A stretch of DNA of 44,472 nt, taken from positions 1 through 44,472 of the forward strand of contig NZ_JACRAW010000139.1 in the NCBI RefSeq assembly GCF_016213215.1, in the 5' to 3' direction. How positions within the stretch are numbered: position 1 is the first letter of the stretch; each line of letters begins with the position of its first letter. Positions 16,066-24,222 of the stretch are shown here, one piece after another. Source of the stretch: Bradyrhizobium sp. GTDB taxonomy: Bacteria > Pseudomonadota > Alphaproteobacteria > Rhizobiales > Xanthobacteraceae. A program made the position numbers and the translations under genes. Under the pieces are notes generated by a model. That model was not told the DNA's origin. It made no database searches and worked only from the letters and a program-made list of their open reading frames with translations.

Positions 16066-18018
16066 ATGATCCGACTTGACCTTCGCATGGCGATCGCGGG
16101 CGCGCTAATCGCGGCGCCTCTTGCTCTACTGCCGTCCGGGCCTGCGGCAGCGCAAGGCGCCGGCGACGGCTCGATACAGATCACCTGGGAAGTCCGCAAC
16201 CGTTTCCGGCTGTTTCGCGAGGAGCGCGACTTCCAGCTTCAGCTCGACGCCGCCCGCGCCCGCAGCGTTCTCGCCTCGGAGCAGGCGCTCGGTCTGCAGA
16301 GCGAAGGCCGTGGCTGGGCCCGCAACACCGTCAATCGCCTGTGCATCGATCTCCAGGGCCGCGTCAACGAGCCCTGCACCCGTGACAGCATCAAGGAAAG
16401 CTACCTGACGCCGATCGACCATCCGATCACCGTGCGCCTTCATGGTGCGGTTCCGGTCCGCGCCATCTGCGCATGGTCGTTCGACGACGGCGGCGACGGA
16501 CCGCAGCAGTCGACCTTCGATTGCGCCGAGCCCGTCAACCTGCGGGTGCGCTACGGCAGGCAGACGGTCGCCACCGTCGACGTCTCCAGCGGCTCCGAGC
16601 CGACGCAGCGCATCTCGACCGAAATTCGGGTCCGCGACATTTTCATCGCCGGGCTGGGTGACAGCATCGCCTCCGGCGAAGGCAATCCGGACCGGGCGAT
16701 CGCGCTCTCCGACGAAGGCTTCTGCTTCCGCTCCTATCTCGGCACTTCACAATACTACCGGCCGAGCCGCGCCGGTTTCAAAGGCGGACGCGCCTGCGAG
16801 GCGCCGGATACGCTGCAGAACTGGCAGCGCTACAGCGCGCTCTGGTTCAACGCCGCCTGCCACCGCTCGCTGTACAGCTACCAGACCCGCACCGCACTGG
16901 CGCTCGCGATCCGCTATCCGCACATCGCGGTGACCTATCTTCCCCTCGCCTGCACCGGCGCGAGCATCTCCAGCGGATTGTTGGGTTCGCAGCGCGCGCG
17001 GGAATGCCCGCCGGGAAAATCCTTTGCGAACTGCCAGGGCACCGTGAACGCGCAACTCGGCGAGCTGCGCGAGGCGCTCGCCGCCGCGAGACGCCGGCAA
17101 CCCGACCGCACGCTCGATCTCGTGCTGTTGTCCGTCGGCGCCAACGACGTCTACTTTTCCGGACTGGTCGCCGACGTCATCGTCGACACGGGAACCGAGC
17201 GCGCGCTGTTTCGGCGCACGGGCGTGATGGCCAGCGTCGATGATTCACGCGACGCGCTGAGGCGCGAGCTGCCGCAAAGCTTCGCCAGGTTGCGGGAAGC
17301 ATTGAAGCCGCTGGTCGGCGGCGATCTTTCGCACGTGGTCTATGTCTCCTATGCAAATCCCACGCTCGCCGACGGTGGCGTGCCCTGCCGGGGCGGGCGC
17401 GCCGGCTTCGACATCCATCCCTCCTTCAATGCCGATCCGCAGCGGCTCGCCATCGTCTCGACCTATGTGGAGACCGAATTCCTGCCGCAACTGAAGGGGC
17501 TCGCCACCTGCACGCGCGGCGCCCTCTGCCAGGACCCCGGCACTGAGGCGATGACCTTTATCGATACTCACCAGGCGGCCTTCGCCGACCATGGCTTCTG
17601 CGCCCGCGCCGGCAACGATCCCGAGTTCGACCGCACCTGCTTCTCCGAGCGCGGCGACAGCTTCGACCCGAATATCGTCACCGCCGCGAACCAGCCGATG
17701 CGGTGCGGCCTCAGCGCCTCCGACTATCGCGCCTATCTGCCCCGCGCGCGCTGGATCCGCGACGCCAACGACAGCTATTTCGCGGCCATGACCTATCCAC
17801 AGGGCCTGCCCGCCGCGAGCCAGCCCGCCGACATTCACGACGCGACCTGGGGCGTATTGTCGGCGGTCTATGGCGGTGCCGTGCACCCGACGGCCGAGGG
17901 CCATGCCGCGATGGCCGATGCCGCGTTGCCGGCCGCCGTCGCGGTGCTCGGTCTCGACAACGTCCGCGGCGACGTCCAGCGCGGACAACTGGCGCCGGCC
18001 GGCTCCACCCAGCAATAG
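16066..18018 (+). CDS. secreted GDSL/SGNH-family esterase or lipase
   Basis: 650 residues. A signal peptide (LRMAIAGALIAAPLALLP, then GPAAAQGAG) implies export. After about 190 residues comes GLGDSIASGEG, block I of the SGNH fold with Ser200 as nucleophile; SVGANDVYFSG is block III with the oxyanion Asn, and GGAVHPTAEGH provides the catalytic His at about 607. The layout resembles actinobacterial GDSL lipases more than short arylesterases. The N-terminal domain (residues about 30-190), with two Cys pairs, is unrecognised. Several Cys residues suggest disulfides. It could act on lipids or acetylated sugars; the neighbours do not help. Confidence 0.82.
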   Translation: MIRLDLRMAIAGALIAAPLALLPSGPAAAQGAGDGSIQITWEVRNRFRLFREERDFQLQLDAARARSVLASEQALGLQSEGRGWARNTVNRLCIDLQGRVNEPCTRDSIKESYLTPIDHPITVRLHGAVPVRAICAWSFDDGGDGPQQSTFDCAEPVNLRVRYGRQTVATVDVSSGSEPTQRISTEIRVRDIFIAGLGDSIASGEGNPDRAIALSDEGFCFRSYLGTSQYYRPSRAGFKGGRACEAPDTLQNWQRYSALWFNAACHRSLYSYQTRTALALAIRYPHIAVTYLPLACTGASISSGLLGSQRARECPPGKSFANCQGTVNAQLGELREALAAARRRQPDRTLDLVLLSVGANDVYFSGLVADVIVDTGTERALFRRTGVMASVDDSRDALRRELPQSFARLREALKPLVGGDLSHVVYVSYANPTLADGGVPCRGGRAGFDIHPSFNADPQRLAIVSTYVETEFLPQLKGLATCTRGALCQDPGTEAMTFIDTHQAAFADHGFCARAGNDPEFDRTCFSERGDSFDPNIVTAANQPMRCGLSASDYRAYLPRARWIRDANDSYFAAMTYPQGLPAASQPADIHDATWGVLSAVYGGAVHPTAEGHAAMADAALPAAVAVLGLDNVRGDVQRGQLAPAGSTQQ

Positions 18019-18022
18019 GTTG

Positions 18023-18102
18023 TCATTGCGAGCGAAGCGAAGATTCCAGATCTCAAACCGCAGCGACAGTGGTGCTTCGTCGCTTTGCTTCGCGCAATGA
18101 CG
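18023..18102. repeat. REP-like palindromic repeat, copy 2 (diverged)
   Basis: TCATTGCGAGCGAAGCGAAG (18023-18042) is roughly mirrored by CTTTGCTTCGCGCAATGA (18083-18100). The outer arms match copies 1 and 3, but the inner part has decayed. It sits between the convergent esterase and acyltransferase genes, the usual position for REP elements. Confidence 0.75.
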
Positions 18103-18131
18103 ATCATCAAGCGCCTGATCGACGTCTCGCC

Positions 18132-18782
18132 CTAGGCATCCGCGCCTGCACGCTGAGCCCAGCGCGCGCAGAAGGCCTCGATGTCGGACGACTGGAAATC
18201 CGGCAAGCGCGACATGATGGTCTCGATCGGCCAATCCCACCATGCGATCTGTCTCAGCTGCTCGGCAATGCTGCGCGGGAACCGCTCGCGGATGTGGCGG
18301 GCGGGCACGCCGCCAACGATGCTGTAAGGCGCGACATCCTTTGTGACCACGGCACCTCCGGCCAGCACCGCCCCGTCGCCCACCGCGACACCGGGCAGCA
18401 CGAGGACACCGTGACCAATCCAGACATCGTTGCCGATGACCACGCGGTCGGCGCGGCGCTTCGCAAAAAACGCGTGATCGCGCTCAACGCCCTCGGAGTA
18501 ATATTCCGGGCAATAGGTGAAACGGTGCATCGATGGACGCTCGACCGGATGGTTCGGCGCGCCGATGCGAACCTGGGCGGCGATCGCACAGAACTTGCCG
18601 ATGCTCGCATCTGCGACGCTGCAGCCGTGCCCCAGATAGGAAAAATCGCCGAGCTCGCTGTATTCGACATAGGTGTCGCCGAGGAGTTCGCAGCACTTGC
18701 CGATCCTGGCTTCGCGCAGCTTGACCGCCGGATCGATGACGGTTTCGGCGATCTTCGGGCGCGGGCGGGCGATGTCGTTCAT
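18132..18782 (-). CDS. left-handed beta-helix (hexapeptide) acyltransferase, phosphonate-associated type
   Basis: 216 residues. Imperfect hexapeptide repeats run through IGKCCELLGDTYVEYSELGD, VADASIGKFCAIAAQVRIGA and VIGNDVWIGHGVLVLPGVAVGDGAVLAGGAVVTKDV, forming a prism with a C-terminal helix. The insert APNHPVERPSMHRFTYCPEYY contains the catalytic-type His seen in chloramphenicol/xenobiotic acetyltransferases. The pattern NHPxxRxSxHxFTY, the WWDW segment and the end are typical of the hexapeptide proteins encoded in carbon-phosphorus lyase clusters. No other phn gene is in this window, so it is an orphan or has another acceptor. It is divergent from the aldehyde dehydrogenase gene. Confidence 0.8.
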   Translation of the reverse strand: MNDIARPRPKIAETVIDPAVKLREARIGKCCELLGDTYVEYSELGDFSYLGHGCSVADASIGKFCAIAAQVRIGAPNHPVERPSMHRFTYCPEYYSEGVERDHAFFAKRRADRVVIGNDVWIGHGVLVLPGVAVGDGAVLAGGAVVTKDVAPYSIVGGVPARHIRERFPRSIAEQLRQIAWWDWPIETIMSRLPDFQSSDIEAFCARWAQRAGADA

Positions 18783-18932
18783 CGTGAGATTTCCTGGTCA
18801 GTCCAACGGAACAAGGCGATGCTGCTACCATCCACTATTGACGTGGAGGTGACATCCTCAAAGACTGGCATCGAGATCGACCGTCGGCCACCGTCCGTGC
18901 CCGGCGCGCCAGTGAACTGCCTGGAGGAAGCG

Positions 18933-20381
18933 ATGACAGCGGTATTCAAGAACTTCATCGGCGGCGAATGGGTTGACGGCACCGGCGTCACCCGCAACAT
19001 CAATCCCTCCAACACCAACGATGTCGTCGGTGAATACGCCAAAGCCGACAAGGCGCAGACGGAGAAGGCCATCGCCGCCGCCAAGGCCGCCTTCCCGGCC
19101 TGGTCGCGTTCGACGCCGCAGGAACGCTATGACGCGCTGAACAGGATCTCGGCCGAGATCCTGTCGCGCAAGGAAGAGCTCGGCCGCTTGCTCGCCCGCG
19201 AGGAAGGCAAGACCCTGCCCGAAGGCATTGGCGAGGTCGCCCGTGCCGGCCAGATCTTTGCGTTCTTTGCCGGTGAGGCGCTGCGCCTGTCCGGAGAAAA
19301 AGGCCCGTCGGTCCGCCCCAACCTCGAGGTCGAGATCTCGCGCGAGGGCGTCGGCGTCGTCGGCCTCATCACGCCGTGGAATTTCCCGATCGCCATTCCC
19401 GCCTGGAAGATCGCGCCCGCGCTCTGCTACGGCAACACGGTGGTGTTCAAGCCGGCCGAGCTCGTGCCCGGCTCGGGGCATGCGCTGGCCGAGATCGTCG
19501 CCCGCTCCGGAATTCCGGCCGGCGTGTTCAACCTCGCGGTCGGCTCCGGCTCCGTGGTCGGTCAGACGCTGATCGAACATCCCGACGTCGCTGCGATCTC
19601 CTTCACCGGATCGGTCGCCACGGGACGCAAGATCGCCCAGGCCTGCGTGGCCTCGAGCAACATGAAGAAATTCCAGCTCGAGATGGGCGGCAAGAACCCG
19701 CTGGTCGTGCTCGACGACGCCGATCTCAAGGTAGCGGTCGAGTGCGCCGTCAACGGCGCCTATTTCTCCACCGGCCAGCGCTGCACCGCCTCTTCCCGCC
19801 TCATCGTGACCGAAGGCATCCACGACCGCTTTGTCGACGCGCTGACCGAGCGGATGAAGGGTCTTTTGGTCGACGACGCGCTGAAGTCCGGCGTGCATGT
19901 CGGCCCGGTGGTCGACCAGAGCCAGCTCGACCAGGATCTGCGGTACTTGAAGATCGGCAAGGACGAAGGCGCAACGCTTCACTGGGGCGGCGAGCTGCTC
20001 AATCGCGAGACTCCCGGCTTCTATCTTCAGCCGGCCCTCTTCACCAACACGACCAACTCCATGCGCATCGCGCGCGAGGAAATCTTCGGGCCGGTCGCCT
20101 GCGTCATCCGGGCGAAGAATTATGAAGAGGCGCTGGGAATAGCCAACGACACCGATTTCGGCCTCGCCTCCAGCGTCTGCACCACCAGTCTGAAATACGC
20201 CTCGCACTTCAAGCGCAACAGCGAATCCGGGATGGTCATGGTCAACCTGCCGACTGCCGGCGTCGACTATCACGTGCCCTTCGGCGGGCGCAAAGGCTCG
20301 AGCTACGGCGCCCGCGAACAGGGCTCCTACGCACGCGAGTTCTACACCACGGTGAAGACCGCCTACACCAACCCCGGCTAG
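18933..20381 (+). CDS. aldehyde dehydrogenase, alpha-ketoglutaric-semialdehyde dehydrogenase type
   Basis: 482 residues from MTAVFKNFIGGEWVDG, preceded by ggagg. It is a complete ALDH: PWNFPIAIPAWKIAPAL, the cofactor-binding FKPAELVPGSG and FTGSVATG, the general base Glu250 in LEMGGKNPLVVLDDAD, the nucleophile Cys284 in TGQRCTASSRL, and EEIFGPV. The end, VDYHVPFGGRKGSSYGAREQ, is close to the glucarate/xylose-pathway enzymes that oxidise 2,5-dioxovalerate to 2-oxoglutarate (Bacillus YcbD-like). No sugar-acid dehydratase is nearby, so that substrate is an inference. The frame is open far upstream, but only through the neighbouring gene in antisense. Confidence 0.88.
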   Translation: MTAVFKNFIGGEWVDGTGVTRNINPSNTNDVVGEYAKADKAQTEKAIAAAKAAFPAWSRSTPQERYDALNRISAEILSRKEELGRLLAREEGKTLPEGIGEVARAGQIFAFFAGEALRLSGEKGPSVRPNLEVEISREGVGVVGLITPWNFPIAIPAWKIAPALCYGNTVVFKPAELVPGSGHALAEIVARSGIPAGVFNLAVGSGSVVGQTLIEHPDVAAISFTGSVATGRKIAQACVASSNMKKFQLEMGGKNPLVVLDDADLKVAVECAVNGAYFSTGQRCTASSRLIVTEGIHDRFVDALTERMKGLLVDDALKSGVHVGPVVDQSQLDQDLRYLKIGKDEGATLHWGGELLNRETPGFYLQPALFTNTTNSMRIAREEIFGPVACVIRAKNYEEALGIANDTDFGLASSVCTTSLKYASHFKRNSESGMVMVNLPTAGVDYHVPFGGRKGSSYGAREQGSYAREFYTTVKTAYTNPG

Positions 20382-20921
20382 AACGAGATCACGTTGATCT
20401 GAAGCCACACATAGAGATCCTCGTTCCTCGGCCTGCTGAAGAACGGCGAGCCCCTCTGCCTGACGGGCAAATCGCATCAAAAACCCGTCAAGCCCTTTCC
20501 GCAAAAATATTCTGCTTTTCAGAATTTCGGATTTGACGTATACGACCTCTCGTCCCGCCCGACACGAGGGGCGTACGCGTCGTCACGAAACGTGGGCTGG
20601 GATGCGGTGGACGCGGCAGCGTCGGCGCGAAACGGCGATCGCAGGGCAAGCCTCCGGGCATGTGAACGAGTTGCCGGCGCGCAGGACGAACGGCGCTGGT
20701 AACGTCTTTGCTGGAGCTTGATGGGGCCTTGTGGCTCCGAAGCTTCAGCGGAGGCGGATGCGTACGGCAAAACCGTGTGGTCCTGGCTGCCGTTGCTGCA
20801 GTCAAGCTTCGCGGAGGCGGCTCAAGCCCAACCGGGCGTGAGGCGTCGTCAATCTGCGGGGCGACGGTGACAAACAGGAATTCGTCGCCGGGGAGAGCAC
20901 GGCATAAGCCGTAAAGCCACT

Positions 20922-21032
20922 GCGCAGGGAAGGCCGGGTGTCGTCGGCTGTACCTGTATGCTCGTGTGCAGCTTCTTTTGCGCAATTGCACACGAGACCG
21001 CGGGTGCAGCGGGCACCCGGTCTTCCCTGCGC
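20922..21032 (+). other. nested hairpin of repeat copy A
   Basis: gcgcagggaaggccgggtg (20922-20940) pairs with cacccggtcttccctgcgc (21014-21032) over 19 positions with one G-T. Inside, ctcgtgtgca (20961-20970) pairs perfectly with tgcacacgag (20987-20996). Copy B keeps both stems, with compensating base changes in the inner one. Confidence 0.85.
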
Positions 21033-21053
21033 CCTCTGTTTTCGAAAGAGGGC
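21031..21053 (+). other. second hairpin of repeat copy A
   Basis: gccctct (21031-21037) pairs with agagggc (21047-21053) around an 8-9 base loop. Copy B keeps it as gccctcttc/gaagcgggc with a 3-base loop. Confidence 0.65.
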
Positions 21054-21070
21054 GAGGAGATCACGCAAAC

Positions 21071-21092
21071 CTCGGGCGCAACGCGCCGCGAG
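21071..21092 (+). other. third hairpin of repeat copy A
   Basis: ctcgggcgc (21071-21079) pairs with gcgccgcgag (21083-21092) through a one-base bulge. Copy B has the same 22-base hairpin with one pair changed from G-C to A-T. Confidence 0.7.
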
Positions 21093-21140
21093 AAGGCGAA
21101 GTCGTGTCTGTCGTTTCGATGGGGCGTTGCCTTTGATTCG

Positions 21141-21226
21141 TCATTGCAAGCGAAGCGAAGCAATCCAGACAGCCTCCGTGGTGACGGTCTGGATTGCTTC
21201 GAAGCTTACGCTCCTCGCAAAGACGA
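21141..21226. repeat. REP-like palindromic repeat, copy 3
   Basis: gaagcaatccagac (21157-21170) and gtctggattgcttc (21187-21200) form a perfect 14-bp stem, flanked by tcattgcaagcgaagc and ctcctcgcaaagacga. It matches copies 1 and 2 and follows repeat copy A after about 35 bases. Confidence 0.85.
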
Positions 21227-21300
21227 GGTGGATGCACATGCGCGCCACATCCTCCTTCGTCACGCCGAAGCTTGACTGCGCGCGCGCAAAACTTGCGCCG

Positions 21301-21876
21301 TCACCGCACCGCTGCGGTGCCCTTCTTCGCCGGAGCCGGCTTCGCGGCAGCGGCCTGGGCGGGGAGGTACTTGGCGATGATGCCGGGATCGACCTGCGCG
21401 AGGTTGCTGTCCGGCAGGCGGTACCAGGTCTCGTCCTTGCCGAACAAGGCGATGCCGAGATAGCCGCGCATGGTCAGCGTCTGGCCGTCGGGACTGACGC
21501 TCATCTTGGCGCGGTAGATGTTGCCGTCGCGCGGATTTAGCACATTGCCGTCTTCATACTTCAATCCTTCACGCTTCATGTCGCGGACAAAGGAGATCCC
21601 GAGCAGCGGCGCGTTCTTGCGATCGTCGGTGCATTTCGAGCAGATTTCATTGGGGTTGTCGCCGGGACGTGGAAACGTCTTGGCGATGACGCCCTCGAAG
21701 ACGCCGCTGTGGTCGACGAAAAGGAACCAGCCGACCGGCTTGCCGTCTTCGACCTTCTGCCAAAGCCCGGCCGCCGACGGTTCCTGGGTCTGGGCAGGCG
21801 ATGCCATCGTCAGCAGGAGCGCAACGCCGGCCACAAGCGGCGATGTCGATCGAAGTCTGTGCAGAATGTTCCGCAT
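21301..21876 (-). CDS. DUF2147 family secreted protein
   Basis: 191 residues with a signal peptide (LVAGVALLLTMASPAQTQE). The mature part has GLWQKVEDGKPVGWFLFVDH, CSKCTDDRKNAPLLG and PRDGNIYRAKMSVSPDGQTLTMRGYLG, the order found in DUF2147, a small beta-barrel-like family of periplasmic proteins whose function is not established. The two Cys in CSKC may form a disulfide. The C-terminal tail is Ala/Pro/Lys-rich. ATG at 21876 is preferred to the GTG at 21885 because ggtgagg precedes it. It is 155 bases downstream of the FNR gene on the same strand. Confidence 0.82.
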   Translation of the reverse strand: MRNILHRLRSTSPLVAGVALLLTMASPAQTQEPSAAGLWQKVEDGKPVGWFLFVDHSGVFEGVIAKTFPRPGDNPNEICSKCTDDRKNAPLLGISFVRDMKREGLKYEDGNVLNPRDGNIYRAKMSVSPDGQTLTMRGYLGIALFGKDETWYRLPDSNLAQVDPGIIAKYLPAQAAAAKPAPAKKGTAAVR

Positions 21877-22031
21877 CGTCCTCACCTGATTATCGCGACA
21901 CCAATGGGTTCGAGGCCATAGCCCAAGACGCCAATAAGCCCAAGACTAAGGCTATTTCGCGAATGCTTGCAGTGCGGGAACCCGAACGAGCAGCGAGCGC
22001 GCAGGTTCGCTGCGGCGTCGCTCGCGGCGGA

Positions 22032-23060
22032 TCAATTGACGCCGAGCTTCTTCTGCAGGCTCGAGGACGAGGTCGTGTACTGGAAAACCAGTCGCTTCTC
22101 CGGATAAACGTAGCGATGGGCCTTCTGCGCCATCAACGCGCCTTCATGGAAACCGCACAGGATCAGCTTGATCTTGCCGGGGTAGGTGTTGATGTCGCCG
22201 ATCGCGAAGATGCCGGACACGTTGGTCTCGAACGCGCTGGTTTCGACCGGCACGAGATTGTTCTCGAGCGAGATGCCCCAGTTCGCCACGGGACCGAGCT
22301 TCATGGTCAGCCCGAAGAACGGCAGCATCGCATCGCAGACGATCTGGGAGACGCTGTTGTCGTTGCCCTTGATGGTGGCGCCAGAGAGTCGGCCGCCCGC
22401 GCCTTCGAGCGCGGTGACCTGGCCGATCTTCAGGTCCATCTTGCCGGCAGCGACCAGCGCACGCATCTGCTCGACGCTGTGGGGCGCGCCGCGGAACTCG
22501 TCGCGGCGGTGCACGAGTGTGATGCGCTTGGCGATTGGCTGCAGGTTCAGCGTCCAGTCGAGCGCGGAGTCGCCGCCGCCGACGATCACCAGCTGCCTGT
22601 CGCGGAACTGCTCCATCTTGCGCACGGCGTAGAACACCGAGGTGCCCTCATAGGCCTCGATGCCCGGCACCGGCGGACGCTTGGGCTGGAACGAGCCGCC
22701 GCCGGCGGCAATCACCACCACCTTGCATTCGAACACCTTGCCGGCATCGGTGGTGACGCGGAATGCGGGATCGCCGATCTTCTCGATTTTCTCGACCATC
22801 TCCCCGAGATGGAAGGTCGGATGGAACGGTTTGATCTGCTCCATCAGCGCCTCGGTCAGCCCATGGCCCGACACGTGCGGAATCCCGGGAATGTCGTAGA
22901 TCGGTTTTTCCGGATAGAGCTCGGCGCACTGACCGCCGACCTTGTCGAGAATGTCGACGAGATGCGCCTTCATATCCAGAAGGCCCAGCTCAAAGACGGC
23001 GAACAGTCCGCAAGGTCCCGCGCCAATGATCAGCACATCGGTTTTGATCGCTTCGCTCAT
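22032..23060 (-). CDS. ferredoxin-NADP(+) reductase, thioredoxin-reductase-like type
   Basis: 342 residues, the length of the Rhodopseudomonas palustris and Bacillus YumC-type enzymes. VLIIGAGPCGLFAVFELGL binds FAD; LVIVGGGDSALDWTLNL binds NADPH, followed by VHRRDEFRG for the 2'-phosphate; GIFAIGDINTYPGKIKLI is the second FAD motif. The CxxC disulfide of true thioredoxin reductases is absent. The C-terminal extension QYTTSSSSLQKKLGVN is typical of this FNR group. It moves electrons between NADPH and ferredoxin. A 2Fe-2S ferredoxin gene lies 0.7 kb away on the same strand, past a divergent thioesterase. Confidence 0.92.
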   Translation of the reverse strand: MSEAIKTDVLIIGAGPCGLFAVFELGLLDMKAHLVDILDKVGGQCAELYPEKPIYDIPGIPHVSGHGLTEALMEQIKPFHPTFHLGEMVEKIEKIGDPAFRVTTDAGKVFECKVVVIAAGGGSFQPKRPPVPGIEAYEGTSVFYAVRKMEQFRDRQLVIVGGGDSALDWTLNLQPIAKRITLVHRRDEFRGAPHSVEQMRALVAAGKMDLKIGQVTALEGAGGRLSGATIKGNDNSVSQIVCDAMLPFFGLTMKLGPVANWGISLENNLVPVETSAFETNVSGIFAIGDINTYPGKIKLILCGFHEGALMAQKAHRYVYPEKRLVFQYTTSSSSLQKKLGVN

Positions 23061-23229
23061 ATCGGTTCTTTTCGGTTTGATCAGCGCCCGGAGAGGAAAT
23101 GGGCAGCGCCTGTCTAGCCAACACGGAAGGATCAGGAAAGGCATAAATGGCAAACCAGCCCCTTCCCGACCCACTTGCCGAGGCTGAATATCTGGGCTGT
23201 AAGTGCACGAATTTGAGGGAGATCAATCA

Positions 23230-23712
23230 GTGAATGCGCCAGGGACAGTGCGGAGCCGGGTCAATTCCTCGCCGCGCCTAGAGGATTACCCCTATCGGCT
23301 GAGCGACAACGTCCGCTTCGGCGACCTCGACCCCAACCAGCACGTCAACAACGCGGTCTATGCTACCTACTTCGAAACGGGCCGCGTCACCCTGATGAAG
23401 GATCCGCGCTACGGGCTCACCCCGCCGGGCCTCGCCTGGATCATGGTGCGGCTCGACATGCATTTCCGCGCCGAGCTGCGCTGGCCGGGCAAGATCGAAT
23501 TGGGACTCGGCGTTGCAAGGTTCGGCCGAACCTCGGTGACCTTCGACCAGGTGGTCTTCTCGGAAAATACGTGCGTTGCCTCGGCGGTCGCCGTCGGCGT
23601 GCTGATTGACGAGGTCACGCGCAAGCCGACCCCTCTCACCGCCGAGATCGTCGAGAAATTTCGGCCCTGGCTGCGGCGCGACGTCGAGGTGGCGCCGCCG
23701 CCAAAGATCTAA
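23230..23712 (+). CDS. acyl-CoA thioesterase, 4HBT hotdog family
   Basis: 160 residues from the GTG at 23230, placed eight bases after gagggag; an earlier GTG (23203) has no such site. The pattern NVRFGDLDPNQHVNNAVYATYFETGR matches 4-hydroxybenzoyl-CoA thioesterase-type hotdog proteins, with the catalytic Asp in RFGDLD and the long central helix after HVNN. It likely hydrolyses an acyl-CoA; chain type is unknown. It is divergent from the FNR gene and convergent with the ferredoxin gene. Confidence 0.88.
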   Translation: MNAPGTVRSRVNSSPRLEDYPYRLSDNVRFGDLDPNQHVNNAVYATYFETGRVTLMKDPRYGLTPPGLAWIMVRLDMHFRAELRWPGKIELGLGVARFGRTSVTFDQVVFSENTCVASAVAVGVLIDEVTRKPTPLTAEIVEKFRPWLRRDVEVAPPPKI

Positions 23713-23784
23713 AGCATGGTCGGGACCCGAAGGGCCGCGTTTGCGCGGAGATCAGGCTTCACGAGACATGGATCAGGCCTGGGA

Positions 23785-24105
23785 TCAGGCCTGGCGCTCC
23801 GGCGTGGCCACCACCAGGCCATCGAGCTCGTCGGAAACCTTGATCTGGCAGGACAGGCGCGAATTCGGCCGCACGTCGAAGCCGAAGTCGAGCATGTCCT
23901 CCTCCATCGGCGAAGGTTTGCCGACCTTATCGAGCCAGGCTTCGTCGACATAGACATGGCAGGTGGCACAGGCACAGGCACCGCCGCATTCGGCCTCGAT
24001 CCCGGGAACGCCGTTGCGGATGGCTGCTTCCATCACGGTCGCGCCGTTCTCGACATCGACGGTGCGTGTTTCGCCGGTATGGTCGACAAAGTTGATCTTG
24101 GCCAT
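23785..24105 (-). CDS. [2Fe-2S] ferredoxin, adrenodoxin type
   Basis: 106 residues. Cys40, Cys46, Cys49 and Cys86 (C-x5-C-x2-C...C, in AECGGACACATC and RLSCQI) are the cluster ligands; an extra Cys44 lies between them. The acidic stretch MEEDMLDFGFDV is where P450 or Rieske-oxygenase partners dock in adrenodoxin, putidaredoxin and palustrisredoxin-type proteins. The nearby FNR makes an NADPH-FNR-ferredoxin chain plausible; the final acceptor, for example a cytochrome P450 or Fe-S assembly, is not in the window. Confidence 0.92.
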   Translation of the reverse strand: MAKINFVDHTGETRTVDVENGATVMEAAIRNGVPGIEAECGGACACATCHVYVDEAWLDKVGKPSPMEEDMLDFGFDVRPNSRLSCQIKVSDELDGLVVATPERQA

Positions 24106-24222
24106 GTGTGCTCGTGGTGCGGAAAAAGGGAAGGAAAGTCCGGGCTGTCCTATAACGGGTCGATCCGTTCCGCGCTAGTGCGCGGCACTGGGCCCGTTTG
24201 CGGAAACTCCGTTCCCGTGTTG

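Larger units (their letters stand above)
20459..21105 (+). repeat. dispersed structured repeat, copy A (about 650 bp)
   Basis: This stretch is homologous to 37205-37866 on the other strand. From 5' to 3' it has cctgacgggcaaatcg, an AT-rich start (20501-20540), a near-identical block at 20558-20625, a diverged middle of about 260 bases with short shared islands (for example cgtgtggtcctgg), a second conserved block from 20888, and a 3' set of hairpins at 20922-21092. Short open frames exist in several frames but do not agree between copies, so I do not call a gene. From memory, translated pieces of this family are annotated as small hypothetical proteins in Bradyrhizobium genomes. Confidence 0.85.

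Noticed and set aside
17703..18932. Upstream in-frame extension of the aldehyde dehydrogenase
   Set aside because: It runs through the end of the esterase gene and antisense to the acyltransferase; the ALDH fold and ribosome binding site begin at 18933.
20500..21270. Several short open frames in repeat copy A
   Set aside because: The frames that stay open differ from those in copy B, and indels between copies are not multiples of three; low-complexity Arg/Pro/Ala translations.
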